The notes under the pieces were generated by a model that was not told the DNA's origin, ran no database searches, and was given only the letters and a program-made list of their open reading frames with translations. From Ampullimonas aquatilis (lineage in GTDB: Bacteria; Pseudomonadota; Gammaproteobacteria; Burkholderiales; Burkholderiaceae_D), in the NCBI RefSeq assembly GCF_049675895.1, contig NZ_CP183834.1, positions 124,001-188,000 of the forward strand: a DNA stretch of 64,000 nucleotides, written 5' to 3'. Of the stretch, positions 8,774 to 16,922 are shown piece by piece. Each line of letters opens with the position of its first letter. The stretch's first letter is position 1. The position numbers and the translations under genes are program-made.

Positions 8774-9313
8774 ATGCGTTTTTTTAGAGACTTTCGCAAG
8801 TTTGCCATGCGTGGCAATTTGATCGACCTCGCCGTTGGTTTTACGGTCGGTACGGCATTCAGCACGATAGCCAAGTCGTTGGTGGATGACATCATCATGC
8901 CACCGGTCGGTCTTTTGCTTGGCCGCACCGATTTCTCAGGACTGTTTTTCATCCTCAAGGCCGGACCGGAAAATCGTGGGCCTTATGTAACCTTGGCAGA
9001 CGCCCATGCGGCCGGCGCGGTGACCATCAATTATGGGTTATTCATCAATAACCTCATTGCCTTTTTGCTGGTGGCGATGGCCATGTTCATCTTGATTCGG
9101 CTTTTCACCCAAGCCGAGGCCAAGCTCGACAGCGCCTTTGACGAACCCGATGAGGAGAATGAGCCGACCGACAAAAAATGTCCCTATTGCCGCAGCACCA
9201 TTGATTTCCGGGCGACACGTTGTCCGCATTGCACTTCAGTGCTGCCAGGCAATTTGCTGCCGCCCACTGCAGTGCAACACGACGCCTCGCCTGTCAGGCA
9301 TCCGCTTTCTTAA
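8774..9313 (+). CDS. mscL: Large-conductance mechanosensitive channel MscL with C-terminal zinc ribbon
   Basis: The first 110 residues are a classical MscL subunit: a short amphipathic N-helix (FRDFRKFAMRGN), pore-lining TM1 (about 16-40, LIDLAVGFTVGTAFSTI), a periplasmic loop, and TM2 (about 85-105). It releases solutes from the cytoplasm on hypo-osmotic shock. Unlike the standard protein of about 136-150 residues, this one continues after the cytoplasmic acidic helix into a CPYC-x11-CPHC zinc ribbon (about residues 136-154) and ends near residue 179. The ATG at 8774 gives the usual MRFF start; an in-frame GTG at 8768 is possible. The ribbon's role is unknown. Confidence 0.92.
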   Translation: MRFFRDFRKFAMRGNLIDLAVGFTVGTAFSTIAKSLVDDIIMPPVGLLLGRTDFSGLFFILKAGPENRGPYVTLADAHAAGAVTINYGLFINNLIAFLLVAMAMFILIRLFTQAEAKLDSAFDEPDEENEPTDKKCPYCRSTIDFRATRCPHCTSVLPGNLLPPTAVQHDASPVRHPLS

Positions 9314-9441
9314 CAAGCGCCAGAGTTTTAGCGATAATGAGCATCCTGTGGTGGTGACTGTTTTTTACCGTTTGGTACCGTTCCGTATGGTTCATCAGTC
9401 AGCCAATCACCGCCATGCACGACTAAAAATAGGGAATGATA

Positions 9442-10404
9442 ATGGGCTACGAAACTGTATTGGTAATAGGCGGCAGTGGTTTTATTGGTAGTCATGTGGT
9501 CAAAAAACTGGTGGATGCGGGCAAATACGTCACCGTACCGACCCGCCGCCGCGAGCGTGCCAAACATCTCCTGCCCTTGCCCACCGTCGATGTGGTGGAG
9601 GGTGATATCAGCACCGTTTTTCTCGAACACCTGATTGCCGAGCATGATGCCGTCATCAATCTGGTGGGCATCTTGCATAGTCGTCAGGGGGTGCCGTTTG
9701 GGGTGGATTTCGAGCGGGCCCATGTAGAGCTGCCTGCCCGTATCGTGACCGCGCTCGCTGAAAAAATCACTTTGCCGCAACCGCGCTATCTGCATATGAG
9801 TGCCCTGGGTGCGGCCAGCAACGGGCCATCCATGTATCTACGTTCCAAGGCGGCGGGTGAAGCGGCGGCGCTGTCAGAATCCAGTGTGGCCACCACCATC
9901 TTCAGGCCATCCGTCGTGTTTGGTTATGAAGATCAATTTTTAAACATGTTTGCCAGCATGCAAGCCAGGTTGCCCATCATGCCACTGGCTGGTGCACGTA
10001 CCCGTTTTCAACCCATTTTTGTGGAAGATGTGGCACAAGCCTTTGTCAATGCGCTCGACAACTCTGTAACTTTTGGCAAGACCTATGAATTGGCCGGTAC
10101 CAAAGTCTATACTTTGCAAGAACTGGTAGAAATGGCTGGGCGCGCTTCCGGTCATCCGCGACCGGTGATTCCGCTGCCAGATGCTTTGGGGCGCTTGCAG
10201 GCCTGGCTGCTGGAGCATCTGCCAGGACAGCTCATGTCACGGGACAATCTGGATTCAATGAAAGTGGACAATGTAGCGAACCAACCTTTGGCCAAAGAAC
10301 TCAATGTGCAATTGCATGCCTTGGCTGACATTGCACCGCTGTACCTGGCGGGGGCGCATCCTCGTACACGGATGGATGAATATCGTAAAACGGCGCATCG
10401 TTAA
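9442..10404 (+). CDS. NAD(P)-binding protein, complex I NDUFA9-like (atypical SDR)
   Basis: This is a Rossmann-fold protein of 320 residues with the dinucleotide motif GGSGFIGS at positions 10-17. It follows the atypical short-chain dehydrogenase pattern seen in the NDUFA9 group, including HMSALGA and the YLRSKAAGE segment in place of a normal Tyr-x3-Lys site. Bacterial members occur near cca and GST genes in Burkholderiales; their catalytic role is unproven and they may bind NADPH structurally. The ATG at 9442 is chosen because AGGGA stands six bases before it; an ATG six bases upstream (9436) overlaps that site. Confidence 0.83.
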   Translation: MGYETVLVIGGSGFIGSHVVKKLVDAGKYVTVPTRRRERAKHLLPLPTVDVVEGDISTVFLEHLIAEHDAVINLVGILHSRQGVPFGVDFERAHVELPARIVTALAEKITLPQPRYLHMSALGAASNGPSMYLRSKAAGEAAALSESSVATTIFRPSVVFGYEDQFLNMFASMQARLPIMPLAGARTRFQPIFVEDVAQAFVNALDNSVTFGKTYELAGTKVYTLQELVEMAGRASGHPRPVIPLPDALGRLQAWLLEHLPGQLMSRDNLDSMKVDNVANQPLAKELNVQLHALADIAPLYLAGAHPRTRMDEYRKTAHR

Positions 10405-10525
10405 GTTGAATGGGGCGTCGTGGTTGTCAAGGTTGCCCCTGGTTGTCAATGGTTTGTCAACGATTGTGATGCTGGATCGTTAACTGACCATTAAGATCAA
10501 CAGCCTGTTTTTAATTATTTAAACC

Positions 10526-11341
10526 ATGACGATGCCGACATTTTTCACTTCCCCAAAAAATTCTATGCTGTTCATGTTGTTTGCATTGCAAGCAACGGGT
10601 CTGGTTCAGGCACAGTCCTTCAAAGACTTCAAAGGCACCTGGAATTTCACCATTGGTGGGGGCGATACTGGTTCGGGCACTGCAACGGTCAATGAACAAG
10701 GCCTGATCAAAGGCATTGGTGCTTCAAAATTAACGCAACTGCCGATTGAAATCAGTGGTCAGGTCGAGGCAGATGGCAAGACCAACTTTACGGCGGCACC
10801 CAGGGGCATGACTTCCACTGGTGCCAAGTTTTCGGGGCAGCTCACTGCCGCGGGCGCTGGTCAGGGCCAGTGGAAAAATCCGGGTGTTGGCCTTGCCGGC
10901 AGCTGGACTGCACAACGCGCGACCGATGTGGTGGAAGCCTTGCCCACACAGCAGCGTTTTGATTGTGATGTCGATGGCATGAAGTTCAGCAATCCCGAAG
11001 CACGTGCCGATGTGATTGTGGATACGCGCAGCAACAAGGCTGATTTCCGTGTCATTTCCATTTTGCCCAATGCCAGAGTTTCGATGGATGTCAAAACGGT
11101 TGAGGCAACCCATCCGGGCATATATGAAATTGTCAACAATCCGGGTTGGAGTACCCGGCTTGAGGTGGAGCATAAAGGTGGTCGCATGACCGGCAATTGG
11201 GATTTCAAGACTTTGAGCATCAGTGGCAAGCGCGCCAGTGGGGTGGTCAACTTCAAGGCACCGGGTCATATGGGTTATTGTCAGTTTGATCTCTGGTTGC
11301 ATGTGGTGGATTTATCAAACATACCTATTCCCCCACGTTAA
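10526..11341 (+). CDS. Predicted exported protein of unknown function
   Basis: This 271-residue protein is not recognised with confidence. A hydrophobic segment near residues 14-28, ending GLVQAQS, looks like a signal peptide with cleavage after AQA-like residues. The mature part is rich in Gly, Thr and Val with regular short strands (FKGTWNFTIGGGDTGSG, FSGQLTAAGAGQGQWKN, GLAGSWTAQR), suggesting an all-beta, lipocalin-like or barrel-like fold. The pattern 'GTWNFTI...GxGxWxxP...GSW' hints at a repeated strand motif. Starts at 10526 and 10532 are both possible, and neither has a ribosome site. It lies between the NDUFA9-like and GST genes on the same strand. Confidence 0.55.
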   Translation: MTMPTFFTSPKNSMLFMLFALQATGLVQAQSFKDFKGTWNFTIGGGDTGSGTATVNEQGLIKGIGASKLTQLPIEISGQVEADGKTNFTAAPRGMTSTGAKFSGQLTAAGAGQGQWKNPGVGLAGSWTAQRATDVVEALPTQQRFDCDVDGMKFSNPEARADVIVDTRSNKADFRVISILPNARVSMDVKTVEATHPGIYEIVNNPGWSTRLEVEHKGGRMTGNWDFKTLSISGKRASGVVNFKAPGHMGYCQFDLWLHVVDLSNIPIPPR

Positions 11342-11392
11342 TCAGCCAAGGTATGGTTACCCTGCCAATGCCTTGAATCATAGGGAGGTCGT

Positions 11393-12049
11393 ATGCAACT
11401 CTATATCGGCAACAAAAATTACTCTTCCTGGTCGATGCGACCTTGGGTGCTAATGCGCCATTATGATATTGAGTTTGAAGAAGCTTTACTGCCGCTCTAC
11501 CTGCCCGATTCCAAACAAAAAATTCAGGCAGTGTCACCCTCCGGCAAAGTGCCGTGTCTGGTTGATGGTGCTCGTGTGGTCTGGGACTCTCTGGCCATTT
11601 GCGAATATCTGGCCGAAAAATATCCGCAATTGCAGCTATGGCCCGAATCACCCGGCCAGCGTGCTCGTGCCCGCAGTATCAGTTGTGAAATGCATGCAGG
11701 CTTTGCTGATTTACGCAGTGCCTTGTCGATGAATATTCGCTGTACCTTTCCCGCGCAGATTTGGGCTGACCGCGTCGATGCCGATGCAGTCAGACGTGAT
11801 CTCAGCCGCATCTTTGACATCTGGCAAGACTGTCTGGAGCGTTCGGATGGTTTCTTTCTGTTTGGCAAATTCGGGATTGCCGATGCCATGTTTGCGCCCG
11901 TGGTGATGCGTTTGCTGACCTATGCGATCGACGTGCCGCAGTCACTGGCTGAATATGTTCGCGCAGTACATGAATTGCCTGCCGTACAAGCCTGGGTCGG
12001 TGGGGCATTGGCTGAACACCTGGTGATTCCTCAATTTGAACAGTATTGA
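11393..12049 (+). CDS. Glutathione S-transferase family protein
   Basis: This 218-residue cytosolic protein has an N-terminal thioredoxin-like GST domain (MQLYIGNKNYSSWSMRPW; the glutathione-binding PSGKVPCLVD and DSLAICEYLAE motifs fall at about 49-78) and an all-helical C-terminal domain (about 90-205). The SSWSMRPW start is characteristic of a proteobacterial GST subgroup with a Ser-type active site. The substrate is unknown. A strong AGGGAGG ribosome site precedes the ATG. It sits upstream of cca, on the same strand. Confidence 0.9.
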   Translation: MQLYIGNKNYSSWSMRPWVLMRHYDIEFEEALLPLYLPDSKQKIQAVSPSGKVPCLVDGARVVWDSLAICEYLAEKYPQLQLWPESPGQRARARSISCEMHAGFADLRSALSMNIRCTFPAQIWADRVDADAVRRDLSRIFDIWQDCLERSDGFFLFGKFGIADAMFAPVVMRLLTYAIDVPQSLAEYVRAVHELPAVQAWVGGALAEHLVIPQFEQY

Positions 12050-12100
12050 GTGTGTGAATGATTCACTGCCAAAATTCAAAAAATTGAAAGTCAAAACATT

Positions 12101-12246
12101 CACCGCGAGGACGCCAAGTGCCACAAAGCGCACCAAGAAAAACATCACATGATTCATTTCTTTGCTATGGCAAGTCCAGCGACACCCTGTTTCCGTATCA
12201 ATCGACTATTAGCTGACAACTTTGTGTTCTTTGGCGTCTTGGCGGT
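12101..12246. repeat. Imperfect long-armed inverted repeat between GST and cca
   Basis: The left arm (about 12101-12127, beginning CACCGCGAGGACGCCAAG) is an imperfect reverse complement of the right arm (about 12221-12246, TTTGTGTTCTTTGGCGTCTT then GGCGGT). The roughly 95-base spacer carries no gene. Motifs of the form CACCGCxAAGACGCCAAG are scattered in many bacterial genomes as short interspersed inverted repeats. This reads as such an element, with no visible coding content. Confidence 0.5.
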
Positions 12247-12318
12247 AAAGGGTTTAAAGTTTTATCCGGCATATTGCTGGTAATCAATTTTCACGCTTTT
12301 TCCTGCTATAGTTGGCTG

Positions 12319-13596
12319 ATGACAACTTCAGCCCATTCTGCTGCTTTGCCAGCATCTTCTTATCAAATTTATGTGGTTGGCGGTGCGATCCGTGACGCCT
12401 TGCTGGGCTTGCCGGTGCAGGATCGTGACTACGTCGTTGTCGGAGCCACGCCAGAGCAGCTGGCAGCGCAGGGTTTTCGTCCGGTCGGTAAAGATTTTCC
12501 GGTGTTTCTGCATCCGCACACGCATGCCGAGTATGCCTTGGCGCGTACCGAGCGCAAGACCGCCAAAGGTTATAAGGGTTTTCAGGTTTTTTATGATGCC
12601 AGTGTCACGCTTGAAGAAGATCTGCTGCGTCGCGACCTGACCATCAATGCCATGGCACAAGCCATCAATGCGCAGGGTGAGCAAGTCGGTGCCATCATTG
12701 ATCCGTACAACGGTCAGGCCGATTTGCAGGCACGCGTATTTCGTCATGTCAGTGAGGCATTTGTGGAAGACCCTGTGCGCATCTTGCGATTAGCTCGGTT
12801 TGCGGCACGTTTCAGCGACTTTCATGTGGCACCTGAAACGCAAAGTCTGATGCAGCATATGGTGGCCGAAGGTGAGGTTGATGCATTGGTGCCTGAACGT
12901 GTCTGGCAGGAGCTGGCACGTGGATTGACGGAAGCCAGGCCTTCCCGCATGTGGCTGGTATTACGCGAGTGTGGCGCATTGGCGCGACTGCTGCCCGAGC
13001 TGGACCAGTTGTTTGGTGTGCCGCAGCCACCACAGCACCATCCCGAAGTGGATACCGGCATTCACATCATGATGGTTGTTGATTACGCAGCGCGGCGCAG
13101 CCACAGTCTGCCCATCCGTTTTGCCGCGCTCTTGCATGACCTAGGCAAAGGGCTCACGCCGGCAGATATTTTGCCGCGCCATATTGGTCATGAGACCAAG
13201 GGCGTGGCCTTGGTGGAGGCGGTTTGCGCACGCCTCAAAGTGCCGACTGAATGTCGTGATCTGGCCATCATGACAGCGCGTGAACATGGCACCATTGGCC
13301 GGGCCGATGAAATGCGTGCCGCGACGATTGTGCGTCTGTTCGAGCGTTGTGATGCCTTGCGCAAACCGCAACGCTTTGCCGATTTACTACTGGCTTGCGA
13401 ATGCGATTTCAAAGGCCGTCCGGGCTATGATGTGAAAACCTATGCGCCGCCCGATATTTTATTGCCTGCCTTGCGTGCCGCCCTGGCCGTGGATGCCGGT
13501 GCCGTCGCCGCACAATTCAAGGACAATCCACAACGCATCAAAGAGGCCGTGCACGAGGCGCGGGTAGCGGCAGTGCAGGTGGTGACGGGAAAGTGA
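12319..13596 (+). CDS. cca: Multifunctional CCA protein (tRNA nucleotidyltransferase with HD domain)
   Basis: This enzyme adds or repairs the 3'-CCA of tRNAs; 425 residues. The nucleotidyltransferase head carries YVVGGAIRDALLG near residues 19-31 and the metal-binding DRDY (about 35-38). The nucleotide-recognition RRDLTINAMA and the RNA-binding region follow. A C-terminal HD phosphohydrolase domain with LLHDLGKG (about 270-277) marks the bifunctional proteobacterial class (2',3'-cyclic phosphodiesterase/phosphatase). The frame opens at 12274, but the ATG at 12319 gives the expected N-terminus. A hairpin directly follows the stop. Confidence 0.96.
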   Translation: MTTSAHSAALPASSYQIYVVGGAIRDALLGLPVQDRDYVVVGATPEQLAAQGFRPVGKDFPVFLHPHTHAEYALARTERKTAKGYKGFQVFYDASVTLEEDLLRRDLTINAMAQAINAQGEQVGAIIDPYNGQADLQARVFRHVSEAFVEDPVRILRLARFAARFSDFHVAPETQSLMQHMVAEGEVDALVPERVWQELARGLTEARPSRMWLVLRECGALARLLPELDQLFGVPQPPQHHPEVDTGIHIMMVVDYAARRSHSLPIRFAALLHDLGKGLTPADILPRHIGHETKGVALVEAVCARLKVPTECRDLAIMTAREHGTIGRADEMRAATIVRLFERCDALRKPQRFADLLLACECDFKGRPGYDVKTYAPPDILLPALRAALAVDAGAVAAQFKDNPQRIKEAVHEARVAAVQVVTGK

Positions 13597-13597
13597 C

Positions 13598-13629
13598 ATT
13601 TACCTGATCAGATAGGTGATCAGGTAAAT
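13598..13629 (+). terminator. Perfect 13-bp hairpin directly after cca
   Basis: ATTTACCTGATCA (13598-13610) and its exact complement (13617-13629) flank a six-base loop, beginning two bases after the cca stop. The downstream strand is AATAAAAC rather than a T-run, so it may act as a transcript 3'-end stabiliser or a weak terminator rather than a textbook intrinsic one. Confidence 0.55.
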
Positions 13630-13825
13630 AAAACTGGTCGTTAGCACATCTTCAACCTGCATTGTCACCAGTTTGTATCCACTTTGATATAAACCAAACA
13701 AGGTTGTAAATCTCATCTTTTTGATGGAACGAACGGGCAACTTGGTTAATCTGAGCTCATGTATCTGCTTTATTGTCAGTCTTTGTCATAAGCAGCAGAT
13801 ATTTAAATTTTGAGGAGCAAGAATA

Positions 13826-14263
13826 ATGTTACGCAAAAGTTTTACCTTGTCATTGTTGTTGGCGGCCATGTTGGCCAGTGTTTCCACTTATGCTTTGTCG
13901 GCCAGTGATGCGCCTGCTGTGCCACCACCTGCGCATGATCATGGTGATGGTGACAAGGATGGCATGATGGGACGGGGAATGATGGAACACGGTGGTCATG
14001 GTGGTATGGAAGGCATGCATCATATGCATGCGATGATGATGCATCATGCTTCGACCTGTTTGTATGCGGGTGAGCCGTATAGCGATGGCGCCTTGATCAA
14101 GGTACCGGGTACCAATACTTCATTGGTCTGCAAGGTGACGCTGCCACCCGAGCCAACTACACCGGCACCTTCTGCGCCGACCAATGCCGATGATGCCGTC
14201 AAGATGCATCATCATGCCATGCCTAAGGCGCAATGGGTGATTGTGGACGGCAAGTCGAAATAA
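13826..14263 (+). CDS. Exported His/Met-rich protein with DUF1496-like C-terminal region
   Basis: This 145-residue protein starts with a signal peptide (about 1-26, ending ALSA). Next comes a strongly His/Met/Asp/Gly-rich tract (about 36-76: HDHGDGDKDGMMGRGMM, then HGGHGG, MHHMHAMMMHH), a composition typical of periplasmic copper or nickel buffering peptides. The later segment CLYAGEPYSDGALIKV with a second Cys in SLVCKV resembles the small DUF1496 family. GAGGAG stands eight bases before the ATG. A metal-binding role is inferred from composition only. It is followed by overlapping hairpins. Confidence 0.6.
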   Translation: MLRKSFTLSLLLAAMLASVSTYALSASDAPAVPPPAHDHGDGDKDGMMGRGMMEHGGHGGMEGMHHMHAMMMHHASTCLYAGEPYSDGALIKVPGTNTSLVCKVTLPPEPTTPAPSAPTNADDAVKMHHHAMPKAQWVIVDGKSK

Positions 14264-14272
14264 GCCGCTGAG

Positions 14273-14336
14273 TCGACTCGTTGGCGAGTCGATGGCTTGC
14301 AGCACGCATCATCGGTTTTTGCGGCAAGCCATCGAC
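14273..14336 (+). terminator. Two overlapping, mutually exclusive hairpins after the His/Met-rich gene
   Basis: TCGACTCG (14273-14280) pairs with CGAGTCGA (14285-14292). The overlapping GTCGATGGCTTGC (14288-14300) pairs perfectly over 13 bp with 14324-14336. The second stem has a 23-base loop and is followed by CTTTCC rather than a strong T-run. It lies ten bases past the stop of the His/Met-rich gene, so a transcript end is the simplest reading. Confidence 0.45.
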
Positions 14337-15054
14337 CTTTCCATCAACCATCTACGTGCGTCTTTTGCTCAGGTCTTGGCATTGCCACTGCAGGGTGGCG
14401 ATCGCTATTTCAATCTCTCGCCGATCCGTCCTTTAATGCGCCGGGTTTGCTTTCCACTTTTTCATCAGAACGGCGCAATCCGATCGCCGGACCATTGACG
14501 CATAGTCATCAAACAGCCACCGCCAGCGTCATGAAGTCCACCGGCGCAGCATGAATTGGTCATCAGCCCAGGCTACTCAATCAACTCGATTATTCTATTT
14601 ATCCTTATACTGGAGGGGAGTTGTATTGATTATTGACTCATGTAGTGCGTATATATTGGTTAATAATTTTTACTCCCGAGAAGTACCTTTTTCTCTGAAA
14701 TATTGCAACGCGGTATCCTTTTTGCTCAGTAAGTTGGTAAGGGTGGCTTTGTCTTAAAACTGACAAGGCTGTTTTTATCACCGGTTCATGCTGTCGCAAA
14801 GGAATGCCATGCGCACTCAGACTGCTGTGCTGTCCAATTTCAAGGCGTTTTGGCGATCGGGCCGGACTTTGTTGTGTGCGCTGTCGGGTTCGTCCAATCA
14901 TGCCCTGCTTTGGCAGCGATTCTGGCAGATTACCTGGCTGCTCGCCCATCAAATTGATGGCACTGGCATTGACTATTGCGCTGGCATTGGCAACGCCCAA
15001 TCTGGGCCGGTCTTCAACAATGCCGCAGCACGCCCTAGGGGCGAAAGGAATGCC
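14337..15054. other. Gene-poor stretch before the NRDE gene
   Basis: About 720 bases without a convincing gene. Open frames of 60-90 codons exist in several registers, but none has a ribosome site, family motif or consistent composition. The frame upstream of 15055 is open back to 14788, but the family start argues against it being translated. The part around 14580-14750 is AT-rich and could hold a promoter. Degraded coding sequence is possible but not demonstrable. Confidence 0.4.
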
Positions 15055-15939
15055 ATGAGTCTTGCAGCCATTGCCTGGCGTGCCCATCCCGACTTTCCAG
15101 TCGTGGTGTTATTCAATCGTGATGAGCTGCATGCCCGGCCTGCGCAATTGCCTGCCTGGCATGATATGCCTTGTCAATGGCTGGGTGGCCAAGACGAGCA
15201 AGGCGGCGGGACCTGGCTGGGGATTATGCGTGATGGTCGCTTTGCACTGGTCACCGGTTTTACCGATGACACACAGCCCACTGCCGATACGCCATCGCGC
15301 GGTCAGCTGGTAATCGACTATCTGGCGTCGGAAGAAGAACCGGTGGTGCACTCACGCCGTTTCATGCGCAACAAGTCGGCGCATTTGCCTTTCAACCTGA
15401 TTGTGGGTAATACCCGCCAGGCTTTTTATGCGGCGACCAAGTCACGCCTGCCGTTGGCGCTGACGCAGGGTATGCACACTTTGTCCAACGGCCTGCTGGA
15501 TCAGCGCTGGCCGCAGAATGAGCGTATTGATACCGTGTTCGGTGCCTTCATCAAACAGTATGGCGGCTTTCGTTTACTGCTTGATGCCTATCCCAAACTC
15601 AATGATGGCCTGGCCGCTTTTGCCACACCTGTGCCGTTACCCGAGGGGGAGTTGACGGTGGACAATATCTCCGCCGCCGGTTTTGCCATGCTGTCAGATC
15701 GCACTACCACCACGGTTGACCTGCCGCAGATTGGTCTGGACGAAGCAGAAAACATTCGTCGCTCGGCCTGCTTTGTGGTTGGGTCCGAATACGGTACGCG
15801 CAGCAGCAGCGTATTTGTGATGTCGCGCGAAGGCAAGGTGCGCTATGAAGAACGCTCCTTCGATGCACAAGGGGTGCAGATTGGCCAGTTGATTGAACAT
15901 TGGGAAATTGATCCTTCGGCATTTTCGGCCGATGTGTGA
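15055..15939 (+). CDS. NRDE (TANGO2-like) family protein
   Basis: This 294-residue protein contains the family-defining FNRDELHARPA block (about residues 20-30) and GGxDxxxGGTWLG (about 46-57), and ends with conserved strands (SSVFVMSREGKVRYEERSF). The NRDE/TANGO2 family has an Ntn-hydrolase-like fold; bacterial members are uncharacterised and the human member affects lipid/haem handling. Typical members begin MCxxxxxW with cysteine at position 2; here the start is MSLAAIAW, so Ser replaces Cys. AAAGGA lies six bases before the ATG, supporting this start over the longer frame from 14788. Confidence 0.85.
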   Translation: MSLAAIAWRAHPDFPVVVLFNRDELHARPAQLPAWHDMPCQWLGGQDEQGGGTWLGIMRDGRFALVTGFTDDTQPTADTPSRGQLVIDYLASEEEPVVHSRRFMRNKSAHLPFNLIVGNTRQAFYAATKSRLPLALTQGMHTLSNGLLDQRWPQNERIDTVFGAFIKQYGGFRLLLDAYPKLNDGLAAFATPVPLPEGELTVDNISAAGFAMLSDRTTTTVDLPQIGLDEAENIRRSACFVVGSEYGTRSSSVFVMSREGKVRYEERSFDAQGVQIGQLIEHWEIDPSAFSADV

Positions 15940-16082
15940 TGAGGTTTGCATGGATATTGAACAGGTTTGAATTGCCAACCAGCGGCTGACAAGCTTGCTG
16001 GATCGAATTCATCAGGCTCAGTGGTTTGCTGAAATGATTTGTTGGATTGAAATGACGTTGGGAGTTGCGTTAGGAATTGATT

Positions 16083-16403
16083 ATGGCATTCGTCACACTT
16101 TGCAAACAGAACAGTCTTTACGAGGGTGAAGTAGTCCCCTTTACGCTGGATGGTCAGGAAGTCCTGCTGGTCTGGCCCGATGGCGGCAAGCCCAAGGCTT
16201 ACGATGGTCAATGTCCCCATCAGCAGGTTTCGCTGGCCAATGCCCGTTTCAACGGCAAGCAGTTGACCTGTCCGGCGCATGCCTGGGTGTTTGACGGCCA
16301 CAGCGGACAAGGCTTGCAACCCAAGGGTTGTGCACTCAAGGAATACGCCCTGCAAATTGTTGCCGGACAGGTTCAGGTTGATCTGGACAGTCTTATTGCC
16401 TGA
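16083..16403 (+). CDS. Rieske-type [2Fe-2S] ferredoxin
   Basis: This single-domain Rieske protein of 106 residues has ligands C44/H46 (CPH) and C63/H66 (CPAH), a spacing typical of the soluble ferredoxins of multicomponent oxygenases (TmoC/BphF type). It would shuttle single electrons in the cytosol. No oxygenase lies nearby, so its partner is unknown; such orphan ferredoxins beside FmdB genes occur in Burkholderiales. The ATG at 16083 follows AGGAAT; a TTG six bases upstream is not needed. Confidence 0.9.
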   Translation: MAFVTLCKQNSLYEGEVVPFTLDGQEVLLVWPDGGKPKAYDGQCPHQQVSLANARFNGKQLTCPAHAWVFDGHSGQGLQPKGCALKEYALQIVAGQVQVDLDSLIA

Positions 16404-16454
16404 AATTTCATTGCTTAAAAACCAGATTAACCAGATTTTTTATCAGGATTCACC

Positions 16455-16694
16455 ATGCCACTTTATGACTACCACTGTAACGCCTGCGGCCAGGCTTTTG
16501 AGCTGCTGGTACGCAGTAGCAGCGTGCCCGCTTGTCCGCATTGCGCCAGCGTTGATCTAGCCAAGCAGATTTCCAAGCCTGCTCCACCGGGACAAACTGC
16601 TGGCATTATTGCCCGGGGTCGTGCAGCGGCCGCCAAGGAAGGTCACTTCAGTAATTACAGCAAGGCCGAACGTCAAAGTGCAAAAATTAAATAA
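16455..16694 (+). CDS. FmdB-type zinc ribbon regulatory protein
   Basis: This 79-residue protein begins MPLYDYHCNACG and carries a four-cysteine zinc ribbon (C8, C11, C27, C30) followed by a basic, low-complexity tail. This is the FmdB/CxxC-SSSS family, named for a putative regulator of formamidase, of unclear biochemical role. It lies 51 bases after the Rieske gene on the same strand and is followed by a good intrinsic terminator, so the two probably form a short operon. Confidence 0.9.
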   Translation: MPLYDYHCNACGQAFELLVRSSSVPACPHCASVDLAKQISKPAPPGQTAGIIARGRAAAAKEGHFSNYSKAERQSAKIK

Positions 16695-16712
16695 ATAAAT
16701 TTAATAAAATCG

Positions 16713-16738
16713 CTGCTCAGAATTTGAGCAGATTTTTT
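16713..16738 (+). terminator. Intrinsic terminator after FmdB gene
   Basis: CTGCTCA (16713-16719) pairs with TGAGCAG (16725-16731) across a five-base loop, and a run of six T follows. It is a textbook rho-independent terminator 18 bases after the fmdB-like stop. Confidence 0.88.
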
Positions 16739-16784
16739 GCGCGAGACGAGGTGTCTGTCAGCTGTTTTTTTGACCAATTGCCTT

Positions 16785-16819
16785 ACCCACCCTGAGCCTG
16801 TTACAGGGTGGGTCTTTTT
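16785..16819 (+). terminator. Second intrinsic terminator
   Basis: ACCCACCCTG (16785-16794) and CAGGGTGGGT (16804-16813) form a perfect 10-bp stem with a nine-base loop followed by CTTTTTAC. On the other strand it also lies just past the 3' end of the convergent flavoprotein gene (ends 16923), where it would lack a good T-run. Confidence 0.8.
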
Positions 16820-16922
16820 ACGTACGGAATTTTCATGTGCCGATCTTGTATTCCGGCCGACTGATCGCCGCCTGTACCGCCAATCAATCCTGTTTTATGG
16901 GCTGCTGCAATATCAAACTCTG

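Noticed and set aside
14788..15054. N-terminal extension of the NRDE gene
   Set aside because: NRDE proteins begin a few residues before the conserved W/HP block; ATG 15055 has a ribosome site and the upstream frame has no homology-like character.
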